Positions 53,068 to 61,500 of a stretch of DNA of 64,000 nt are shown piece by piece. Source of the stretch: Actinomadura nitritigenes (GTDB taxonomy: Bacteria; Actinomycetota; Actinomycetes; Streptosporangiales; Streptosporangiaceae); the NCBI RefSeq assembly GCF_017573545.1, contig NZ_JAGEOK010000004.1, forward strand, positions 124,001 through 188,000, read 5' to 3'. Under the pieces are notes generated by a model that was given only the letters and a program-made list of their open reading frames with translations, made no database searches and had not been told where the DNA came from. The translations under genes were made by a program, and so were the position numbers. Every line of letters begins with the position of its first letter. Position 1 is the first letter of the stretch.

Positions 53068-56000
53068 CTACTTGGCCGCTCTTCGGCCCCGGGCCGGCGG
53101 ATCCGGCCGCCAGGCGCGCAGGTCGTCGTCGGTCAGGTCGTGCTCGCCCGAAATCTGCTGCCGGTAACCGTTGAAGAAGGCGGCGGGGGAGCCGCCGTAA
53201 AGCGGATGGATATCGTCGTGCCACTGCTTCAGCCACGGCTGGAGCTCCAGCAGACCGGCCAGGAACGGTGTGATCTCCTCGCGGGTGAGCGCCTGGTTCG
53301 TGAAGTAGGTCGCGAGGGCCTGCGCCTGCTCCCGATGATCCCAACCGGCCCACCCGAAAAGCTTCGGCTGGACGCCCAGGGCCGTCAGGTAGGAGATGAA
53401 ACGCTCCTTGGGAACATCAAGCTTGCCGCGCGCCCGCCAGTAGGACGGCTTGAGGAAGTCGGCCGAGGCGTACTTGGGCGGGGTCGGGATCGAGTCCCGG
53501 ATCTTCCGCTTGGCCATCTCGCCCTCTGCGGCGTCCTCCTGCCGCTGGAGGTCCCAGACGTGCTCCCAGTCGGACCGCTTCCTGAGCCCGGACGGCTTGT
53601 AGCGGAGCTGGGGCAGGAACGGAACATGCTCGTCGGCCATAAGGTCGGCGACGACCTTTGCGAACTCGTCACGAGGCCGATACAGCTTGGCGACGGAGAC
53701 GAAGTCGTCATCCCGGGACAGCATGTCGATCAGCCGGGAGAGACTGACCAGGACCGGCATGTCGTTCGCGTCGAACCAGTGCTCACGCTTCTCGATCCGG
53801 TCGAGTAGCCAGGATTGAAGGGCCTTTTCCTGAAGCGCGTCCCACCCCTCGGTGGCCCACCGCCGCTTGTACTCGGGCCGCTCGATCATCCCGATCGCAC
53901 GGGACGTCTCGATCGCGTCGATCCGCCTCTGCACGATCTGCTTGTAGGATTCCGGCCAGTGCGAGGGAATCACCGTGATGGGCGTAGACCCATGCCGCTT
54001 GAACCACTCGCCGGACGCCTCGCCATTCGCTACCCGCCGAGCAAGCACGATCTCAAAGGCCCGCTCCCCAAGCGCCAACTCAGGAACATCGTCCTCGGGG
54101 GCCCGCAGATCCTCCGGATGGAGGTCATAGATCGAGTAGACCTGCCAGTCCAACTCCTCTTGCAACGCGATCATCCGCGCACGCAGAGACTCCCAGACAA
54201 GGCGCGCACCCTGTAAAGCTGAGGCAGTTGGTGTCGCGGCTGCCACGACTTCGACAGGGCCAGAGGTTGATATCTTTTGCGAGCATATGTCAAGGAGATT
54301 TGGAAGGCGGTCCGGATACTCTACAGGCAGAGGGTAGCGTTCAACATTTGAGCCATTAAATTGATAGAAATCGTCAAATGGGATCCCGCTTTGGCGTGCA
54401 CCTTTTACGTCGACAGTACTACCCTTATTGTGGCACATCATTCTGAGCCAGAAGCATGCAGTAGAGCTATTAAGGAGCCCCACAAGCTTCACATGGTCCG
54501 CCCTCTCGGCCTTTTGGGGAAGTTTTATCACTGGGGCGGTCTGCTTGAATATAAATTTCCCTTGAATCAGCGCAAAATGATTGTGGGTTGCGACTTCGGC
54601 AAAGGTAATAAACAGTGGAGTGCTGTATGCAGATGGCGTGAACTGCATGTAGTCCCACCAAGCAAGGCCCGCGTCTGCCATATCACCTTGAAAGGTTCGG
54701 CGAGCCTGCAGTAGACGCCGCAGAGGCCACAGAACAGTCTGCAAGACACCTTTTTTTCCTTCTTCCAAAGAAGGAAAAAGAATCAACGATTTGGGCGTTA
54801 CCGACCATTCGCGAACGACATCACCAGTTACAAGTGGGCGGATGAATGCAGACTCGAAGCTTCGATATTTGCCTTCCCCTGGACGTACATAGGCTTCATC
54901 GGCTCCAGTCCGAATTGCTCGCCCAATTGGTGGAGCAATTGCTTCTTTCAACTTTTTCCCGCTTGCCCTACTGAGAAGTTCAGTCATTTCGAGACCGTTA
55001 TCAACCAATATCCATGGCTGTTTAGAGAAATAACGTTCTCGCTCAAGATCTGCGCAGGACACCCACTGACTTTCCGAACCTGGCTGGTCGATCTGGCCGA
55101 CGATGGCAGCCCAGACCAGACCAGTATCGCCGTGCTTTGGAGCAGCAGGTTCTCCTTGAATGCTCCGCACAGTGCGGACGGTGCTCGATCGGCTGGAGCC
55201 CGATCGACGGGTGCCCACTAGAATGACAGTTGGGGTTCCGTGTCCGGGGATATAAGCGCCAGAAGAGTCGATTACCTCGGTCAGTTCGACCCGGTGCGCG
55301 AAATAATCTTCGATGAGTCTGGTGCCAAATTCACGCTTCATGAAAGAGTTTGACGTGATCTGTCCCACCAAGCCATATTCGCCGGTGTCTGACGTTCCTT
55401 GCTTGGCCAGTTCAAAAAAGCGCTGCGCAAATGGAACGGTTAGCGCGTACGTTCCCGAGCAGACAGAGTATAGAGCTCGGTAAAGCATGTTTATATTCTT
55501 GTCTCTGACCGTAATGTATGGGGGGTTTCCGACGACTACGTGGTAGCGGCCCGCTTCTAGGATGCCTGGATGCTCGTGGATATCTTCGGTGGCGTATGAG
55601 AACCCCGCCAGTAGATCACCTATCGACTCACCGACTAGACCGAACTCTAGTTGGCGCTCCTTAAGCAAGGAATCGCCAATGGCTAGGTGAATGGGCCATT
55701 CATATTTTGCGGCCTGGGCAAGGGTTCGGATGTCGGCGACTGCCATCGCTGCGACCATTAGGCGGAAACGAGCGACTGCGATGGCGAACGGGTTGATGTC
55801 GACGCCATGGACAGAATCGAGAGCCGCATGGACGCGTTCTGCGAGGTCGCGGCCGGGCTGGCGTTCGTTCCATAGGCGGACCAGACGACGGAACGCTCCG
55901 AGGACGAAGTGTCCAGAGCCGCAGGTCGGGTCGATCATCTTGAGTTCTTCGTAGCCGAACTCGCGGATCGCCGGATCCATGGTGCGGTCAAGGATGAACT

Positions 56001-56646
56001 CTTCGACGAACTCGGGAGTCTGGAGCAGGGCGTATGTGGCGCGTGCCGAATCAGAGAGGTCTTGGTAGAGGTCGCCGAGGAAGCGTGTGTCCCAGCCCTC
56101 CGTGCCATCGTCGTTCAGGGGGTCCGTGAAGTCGTGGACCAGGGAGCCATCTTCACGCGTCTTCCAGAAGGTGATCAAGGCACCGGCAGCGTCGTGGCTG
56201 ATCGGGATCTGGAAGAGCGGGTTGTGGACTGGGTCGAAAAGGAGCTTTCCGGCCTGTCCCTTACCAAGTTCGGCGAAGGCACGTTCCAGCCAGCCGCGGT
56301 AGGTCGGGTCGTCATCCTCCTCCACGTACGCCTCGTAGCGGGCGCGGGAGAGGTCGTGGCGGTCGGCCCCGGGAGCTGCCAGGTAAGGCTCGGGGATCAG
56401 GCGGTTGTCCTCGCAGAAGCGGACGAAGACCGTGCCGAGGACCCACGCCACCGCTACCTGGGTGATGCGCTCGTCCAGCCAGGAGTTCCACGTCGTGGCG
56501 GTCCGGCCGAGCTTGCGTGCTTGATCATATTCGGCTCGAAGCCGGGAGTTGATCTCCGGCAAGGCCCTGACCTGCTGTGACAGGTCCTTCTCAAGGGAGG
56601 TGACCTGCTTTTTCAGGTCGGCGAGCAGGGCCTTCCGATCGATCAC
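53068..56646 (-). CDS. pglX: BREX type 2 adenine-specific DNA methyltransferase PglX
   Basis: The 1192-residue protein has SAM motif I DPTCGSGHF (239-247) and catalytic NPPY (374-377) of N6-adenine methyltransferases, a target-recognition region after about 450, and a helical C-terminal part. PglX marks host DNA; in the Pgl system it is modified or regulated by PglW and held in check by PglZ. The start is GTG 56646 (VIDRKALLADL), matching family N-termini better than the frame to 56694. Codons for about residues 376-800 lie in AT-rich DNA, unlike both ends. Confidence 0.95.
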   Translation of the reverse strand: MIDRKALLADLKKQVTSLEKDLSQQVRALPEINSRLRAEYDQARKLGRTATTWNSWLDERITQVAVAWVLGTVFVRFCEDNRLIPEPYLAAPGADRHDLSRARYEAYVEEDDDPTYRGWLERAFAELGKGQAGKLLFDPVHNPLFQIPISHDAAGALITFWKTREDGSLVHDFTDPLNDDGTEGWDTRFLGDLYQDLSDSARATYALLQTPEFVEEFILDRTMDPAIREFGYEELKMIDPTCGSGHFVLGAFRRLVRLWNERQPGRDLAERVHAALDSVHGVDINPFAIAVARFRLMVAAMAVADIRTLAQAAKYEWPIHLAIGDSLLKERQLEFGLVGESIGDLLAGFSYATEDIHEHPGILEAGRYHVVVGNPPYITVRDKNINMLYRALYSVCSGTYALTVPFAQRFFELAKQGTSDTGEYGLVGQITSNSFMKREFGTRLIEDYFAHRVELTEVIDSSGAYIPGHGTPTVILVGTRRSGSSRSSTVRTVRSIQGEPAAPKHGDTGLVWAAIVGQIDQPGSESQWVSCADLERERYFSKQPWILVDNGLEMTELLSRASGKKLKEAIAPPIGRAIRTGADEAYVRPGEGKYRSFESAFIRPLVTGDVVREWSVTPKSLILFPSLEEGKKGVLQTVLWPLRRLLQARRTFQGDMADAGLAWWDYMQFTPSAYSTPLFITFAEVATHNHFALIQGKFIFKQTAPVIKLPQKAERADHVKLVGLLNSSTACFWLRMMCHNKGSTVDVKGARQSGIPFDDFYQFNGSNVERYPLPVEYPDRLPNLLDICSQKISTSGPVEVVAAATPTASALQGARLVWESLRARMIALQEELDWQVYSIYDLHPEDLRAPEDDVPELALGERAFEIVLARRVANGEASGEWFKRHGSTPITVIPSHWPESYKQIVQRRIDAIETSRAIGMIERPEYKRRWATEGWDALQEKALQSWLLDRIEKREHWFDANDMPVLVSLSRLIDMLSRDDDFVSVAKLYRPRDEFAKVVADLMADEHVPFLPQLRYKPSGLRKRSDWEHVWDLQRQEDAAEGEMAKRKIRDSIPTPPKYASADFLKPSYWRARGKLDVPKERFISYLTALGVQPKLFGWAGWDHREQAQALATYFTNQALTREEITPFLAGLLELQPWLKQWHDDIHPLYGGSPAAFFNGYRQQISGEHDLTDDDLRAWRPDPPARGRRAAK
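54751..54779. repeat. A7 homopolymer plus perfect 12-bp inverted repeat inside pglX
   Basis: On the coding strand GGA AAA AAA (residues about 628-631) contains A7, complement T7 at 54751-54757. TTTTTCCTTCTT (54753-54764) and AAGAAGGAAAAA (54768-54779) are perfect 12-bp arms with a 3-nt loop, overlapping the run. The reading frame is intact here. Confidence 0.85.
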
Positions 56647-56762
56647 GTACGCCGTCCGATCAGCTGTTGAACTCTGGTTGACTACCCAAAGCACACGCTA
56701 TCGTCGGATGGCCTCACGTCTGGGCGATGTGACCCAATTCGTTATTTCAATCAGCACGCCGG

Positions 56763-57128
56763 TCATCGTCCGCCTGCACCAGTTCGGCCCGCAGCTCGCA
56801 ACGCGTCCGATATCTGTGTGAAGAGGGCGTTCGGGGTGACGGCCTCCCGCAGGCAACCGCCCCGCGCGGTCGGTATGTAGGCCCACCAGTTACAGGTGTA
56901 GAGCCCCCACCAGCAGCGGACGCCCGGGAAGTGCTCCTCGATGTCCGCCACGGTAGGCGACTCTCGGTGCTGGGGCGGGGGTGGGGGGAAGCAGTGGAGC
57001 GGCGCGGCCGGGGTGCCCGGGGGGACGCGCACCGGACGCGCCGCTTCCACCTCCTTCCACGGGACCGCCCTGGGGGTCGCGGTCCCTTCCGGTGGTTGGG
57101 CCGCCTGGTAATGCGGCTCTTCGATCAC
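56763..57128 (-). CDS. Hypothetical protein between pglX and pglW
   Basis: The 121-residue protein has a Pro-rich N-terminal third and a conserved-looking middle (FPGVRCWWGLYTCNWWAYIP). The C-terminal part is helical. The WW-x-WW aromatic pattern is common in small actinomycete proteins near XRE/DUF397 pairs. It overlaps the preceding gene by 4 nt. No domain recognised. Confidence 0.6.
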   Translation of the reverse strand: MIEEPHYQAAQPPEGTATPRAVPWKEVEAARPVRVPPGTPAAPLHCFPPPPPQHRESPTVADIEEHFPGVRCWWGLYTCNWWAYIPTARGGCLREAVTPNALFTQISDALRAAGRTGAGGR

Positions 57129-57361
57129 CGGAGTCCTCCTCGCGCGGCGGCCCGTTCGGCCTCCGCACGCAAGGCGTCGCGGAGCGCGGCAGCGTCCGAG
57201 CAGATCACTGTCGGGTAGATGCCGGCGGCCGGGTCGTGGAGGCTGGCGACCCAGTCGCCCAGCCGCCCGTCCCAGCGGACCGCCCGCCAGATCCGGTGAC
57301 CCGTGAATTCGATGCGAAGACCATCAAGTTGTTGATCCTCGTGATCGGATATCTCGCTCAC
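57125..57361 (-). CDS. Small hypothetical protein, partner of the preceding gene
   Basis: The 78-residue protein from GTG 57361 (GGAGG upstream) has a Trp/Arg-rich centre (GHRIWRAVRWDGRLGDWVAS) and an Ala-rich helix (DALRAEAERAAARGG). The frame to 57400 has no better start. It is divergent from the XRE regulator across a 98-nt promoter region, so the pair may be its targets. Confidence 0.6.
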   Translation of the reverse strand: MSEISDHEDQQLDGLRIEFTGHRIWRAVRWDGRLGDWVASLHDPAAGIYPTVICSDAAALRDALRAEAERAAARGGLR

Positions 57362-57459
57362 GCTCGACCTCCGCCCTCTGCGTTTCCTTGAGACAAGCAT
57401 GAGTGCCGCGAGTTATCTTCGCTACGTTCGCGCACGAAATTCACCAGAAGGAGGTGGCG

Positions 57460-58269
57460 ATGAGTGCTCGAGACATGCTCGATCCAGCCGGTTCCCTGTG
57501 GGACCTCATAGCCGTTCAGCTGCGAAGACACCGCGAAGAGCGAAAAATGTCCGGATCGAAGTTGGCGCTAATACTCGATCTTGATAGGTCGAGTGTTTCG
57601 CGCCTTGAATCTGGCGGGATGAAGCTCCAGCTCAAGCACGCGAAGATCCTCGACCAGGAGTGGCAGACCGACGGTTTGTTCGCATTTCTGGTTGGATTCG
57701 CCATAGCCGGACATGACACCGAATGGTTCAAGGCCCACTCCGAGATGGAGCTCCGCGCCTCGGAGCTGAGGATCTGGGAGCTGTCCTGGATACCGGGTCT
57801 GTTCCAAACGGAGGACTACGCGCGAGCGTTGTTCGAGTCGGCCGGCGCGCCGGACGTCGAGGCTGACCTCGCAAACCGGATGAAGCGCCAGGAGGTTCTG
57901 AACCGCCAGCCCGTTCCCGTCGTGCGCGCCTTCCTCGACCAAGGCGTCCTTGAACAGCCCGTCGGCGGTCCAGATGTCATGCGAGCCCAACTCGCCGCAC
58001 TCGTGGAGTGGTCACAACACCCGAACATCACCTTCCGGATCGTCCCGAGGAGCGTAGGCGCGCACATGGGACGAGACGGCTCGTTCAAGATCATGACGGT
58101 CGGCAAGTCCGACATCGCCTACACCGAAGCGTGTGGAGGTGGGAGACTGGTCATGGACGTGGAGGAGGTACGCTCGTTCCGCCTTCGATTCGACCGCATC
58201 AGCGACCACGCGTTGCCAGTTGACGCCTCGATCGAGCTGATCAAGCGAGTAATGGAGGGGCTTCATTGA
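57460..58269 (+). CDS. XRE family regulator (DUF5753 type)
   Basis: The 269-residue protein has an N-terminal XRE HTH (MSGSKLALILDLDRSSVSRL, ESGGM) and the DUF5753 domain: WIPGLFQTEDYARALF, then RQEVLNRQPVPVVRAFLDQ. These regulators pair with DUF397 proteins and are frequent in actinomycetes. ATG 57460 has AGAAGGAGG upstream. Its stop overlaps the DUF397 start. Placed inside the BREX locus, it may regulate pglX/pglW or be an independent insertion. Confidence 0.9.
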   Translation: MSARDMLDPAGSLWDLIAVQLRRHREERKMSGSKLALILDLDRSSVSRLESGGMKLQLKHAKILDQEWQTDGLFAFLVGFAIAGHDTEWFKAHSEMELRASELRIWELSWIPGLFQTEDYARALFESAGAPDVEADLANRMKRQEVLNRQPVPVVRAFLDQGVLEQPVGGPDVMRAQLAALVEWSQHPNITFRIVPRSVGAHMGRDGSFKIMTVGKSDIAYTEACGGGRLVMDVEEVRSFRLRFDRISDHALPVDASIELIKRVMEGLH

Positions 58270-58460
58270 CTCTCGTTTGGCGCAAGTCCAGCCGGAGCGG
58301 CACGTCCGGCCAGAGCGACTGCGTGGAAGTCGCACAGCTCCCCGGAACCATCGGAGTGCGTGACTCCAAGGCCCCCGAAGCTCCCCACCTGGTGTTCGGC
58401 GCCGCCGACTGGCGAGCGTTCGCCGACCGTGTGAAGCGCGGAGACCACGACCTGACCTGA
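58266..58460 (+). CDS. DUF397 protein
   Basis: The 64-residue protein starts at a TTG overlapping the XRE stop (TTGA) and matches DUF397: LVWRKSSRSGTSGQSDCVEV, IGVRDSKAPEAP, LVFGAADWRAF. The partner of the preceding XRE regulator; pairs like this resemble toxin/antitoxin-type or sigma-regulation modules (Bld-type), with unclear mechanism. Confidence 0.88.
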   Translation: MTLVWRKSSRSGTSGQSDCVEVAQLPGTIGVRDSKAPEAPHLVFGAADWRAFADRVKRGDHDLT

Positions 58461-58537
58461 CCTGTCCCCTGGCGTTGTGCGAGCCCTCGGCCCGGTGCGG
58501 GTCGAGGGCTCGTCCTTCCTGGTGGTGGGCTCGCTGC

Positions 58538-61500
58538 TCAGGCGGCGCGGTGCACGTTGTTGATCCAGGAGTCGGGTAGCTGTATCCATTCGCCCAGCGC
58601 GTCCTGGTAGGGGACGGCGACCGTGGCGAGACGGGGTTCGCGGAACGGGTCGCCCTGCGGGCAGAGCAGCCACAATCCTCGTCCGCCTCTCCGGGCGGCG
58701 GCGGCCAGCGAGGCGAGCGACCCCATCGCCTGGTAGCGGGCGAAGGCAGTGGTGTCGGTCAGCAGCAACGGCCCAGTGCCCGACGCCATCCGCTCACGGA
58801 TCATCGGCTCCAGACGACCCCACGCCGTTCGCGTGTACTCGCTGAACCGCATCGCCGCCTTACTGCCGGGCTCGGCGACGTCCGCGCGCAGAATCGTCTC
58901 CCAGGTCGGTTTGGTGCCGGGCGGAACCAGCTCGTGCAGGACACGCAGAAACAGGTCCGTCACTGACAGCGGCTCGGCGCCGAAACGTGCGCCCGACAGC
59001 TCCGCCACCGCCTCCCCGCTCAGGCCGGCGCGGACGGTCAGCACCCGGAAGCCGTCGCGATGGACCGAGGATTCCAGGCGTTCCTCGGCCGCCGCGGCGG
59101 CCGCCATCAGCGGGTCGTCGGAGTAGCGTGCCGCGTCGCCCCTGCGTGTGGAGCGGCGTGCGGCCAAGGCGGTCACGTAACTGGAGATGATGTCCAGGTC
59201 GGTCGGCAAGTACCGGCGGGTGCCGGTGTCGCGGCGTTCGGACCGGGTCAGATCGAAACCGGCCTCGCGCAGCGCCTTGGTCAGCCGGCCGTCGTTGGGC
59301 AACCGGTCGCCCGTGTCGTTGAACCGAGGGAAACGGGTCAGGACCCGCTCGTGAATCTCCTCGGCGGTCAGGCCGGGCTGGCGCTCTTCCGGGAGCCCGG
59401 GGACCAGGCGCACCAGACCGGCCTGGGTGAGCCGCAGCGCCCGCACCAGCGGCAGGTCACGCGGGTAAATCTCCAGCCGCGGGGTGGCGGCGGCGGTCTT
59501 GGAGCCGGCGACGGCGATCTCGACCGTGCGGCGCTCGTCCCAATCGATCGCGCCGGGCGGCGGGCTGATCGCGCCGAGTTCGCCGAGGACGGTCGCGGCC
59601 GTCGGCAGCGTGTCGAGGCGCGCGAAACGGTCGGCGACCCGCCCCAGTCGCACGGCGTAGTCGAGCAGGCCGGGTGCCGACGGGGTGTCGGGACCGTCGT
59701 CCTCGCCGACTTCCAAGGCCAGCAGGCCGCCGTTGGCGGCGCCGCCTTCATCGTCGCGGTTAGGGGTGTGACGGAACGCGCTGTTCTCCGGGTCGTACTG
59801 CTCTGCCTCGACCACCGCCCGCACGGCGGCCAAGCCGAGGGCACGGCGCAGCACAGGCGACTGGAACTCGGTGCCATGACGGACGGTGAGCAGTTCGGCG
59901 ATCTCGGCGGCGGACGCGACCCGACCGAACCCGGCCAGCAACTCGAGGATCTCCTCGCGCAGCTCCTTCACCGCGGCCAGCTTGCGCCAACGCTTGCGCT
60001 GCTCCTTCAGTACCTGCGGGACCCGGCCTCGGCTGATGTCCAGTGGCTCGGCCACCTTCGCCTGTGTCGGCCACACCGGGAGGTCCGGCAGTTGGCCGGT
60101 CTCGTCCGGCAGCCGGAGGAGCAGCCGGACGATCTCGACCTCGTTGCGGTTCGAACCGTCCGCCTTCAGCTTCGGCACCAGTAGTGCCGCCAGCGCATCC
60201 AGGCTGACCATGCGCAGCACGCGGCCCGGCAGAGCATCCGCTTGGTCGCCCGACACCACCGAGTCGACCAGCGACGACTCGGCCTCGCTGAGTTCCTTCG
60301 CCGCAGCCTTGCGTCCCTCGGGCGTCAGCGGGGACCGCGGTGCCCGGCCGAGATCCTCGGCCCATTGACGCTGCCGAGCCTGGATCTCGGCTCGCGTCTT
60401 CGGCCCGAGACCGGGACCGTTGACGAGGTTGCGTCGGCTGTAGTCGAGCAACTCTCCCACGGTCGTGATGCCCAGGCTGTACAGAAACGATTCGGCGGCG
60501 GGTGTGAGGCCGGCCGCTGTCAGGTGAGTCTCACGCGTGACCTGCTTGGCGAGCTTGTCGCGCTGCTGCTGCGCGGTCTCCGGCTCGGCGTCGGCGATGC
60601 CGGTCGCCTCGTCCACCGGTGCCGGGTGGCGGCTCCCCGGAAAGGTGGACGGGGCACTCTCGGACAGGTCCAGGAAGATCTTCTTCCAGGCGTCCCGCAT
60701 CGGCTTGAGCTCGGCGAAGCGCCGCGCGGCGTCCCTGTGCAGGGCCTTGCGGAAGAACGCCACCAGGGCGTCGCGGACGGCCGGGTCGAACGCGTCTGCG
60801 GCGACGGTGGGGTAGGGCCATTCCTCCGCATCCAGCTGCCTCACCGACACCTTGCCATCGCCCCACTTGGGGAGCTCGCCCGACGCCATCTGGTGCAGGG
60901 TGACGGCGACCGCGTACCGCTCGGCATTCGCGTCGTACACCGAACGGGTCAGGCCGCCGATGAACGGGTCAAGGTAGCCCTCGGTACCCGCTTCGGTCTC
61001 CTGGACGGGGTAGCCGGCGAGCGAGAAGTCGATCAGGACGAGTTCCCGGGTCCGGTTCGGACGGATCCGGATCGCGATGTTGTCGGGCTTGATGTCGCGG
61101 TGCCAGACACCCTCGCCCTCCAAGAAGTCGACCGCGCCGAACAGGTAGTCGCCGTACGCCTCGAGCTGGTCGATCTGCAGGCGTCCACGTTCGCGCAGCT
61201 CACGGGCCACGGTCTCCTGGCGGTGCCGGGAGCCCTGGCCGGGCTGCTCGTCGGCGACGCGCTCGTCACCGACGTACTCCAGGGCCAGCACGGTCCGACC
61301 GCCGATGGTCAGCGGCTCCGGTTCGACCAGGCGGATCACCCGGGAGTCGGCGCGCAACCGCCCCATGACCTCCGCCTCGCGGACCAGGATCGCGGCCCGC
61401 GCGTCCGACAGCGCGATCTTCAGGACGGCCAGCGGCCGGCTGGTCCGGACCGCCAGATCGGCATGCAGATCACGGACGAGAAAGGCGCGGCTCGTCGAAC

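Noticed and set aside
53030..53353. Extended pglY start within pglX
   Set aside because: The Arg/Pro-rich extension is a shadow of the pglX 3' end; ATG 53029 has a strong Shine-Dalgarno and the family N-terminus.
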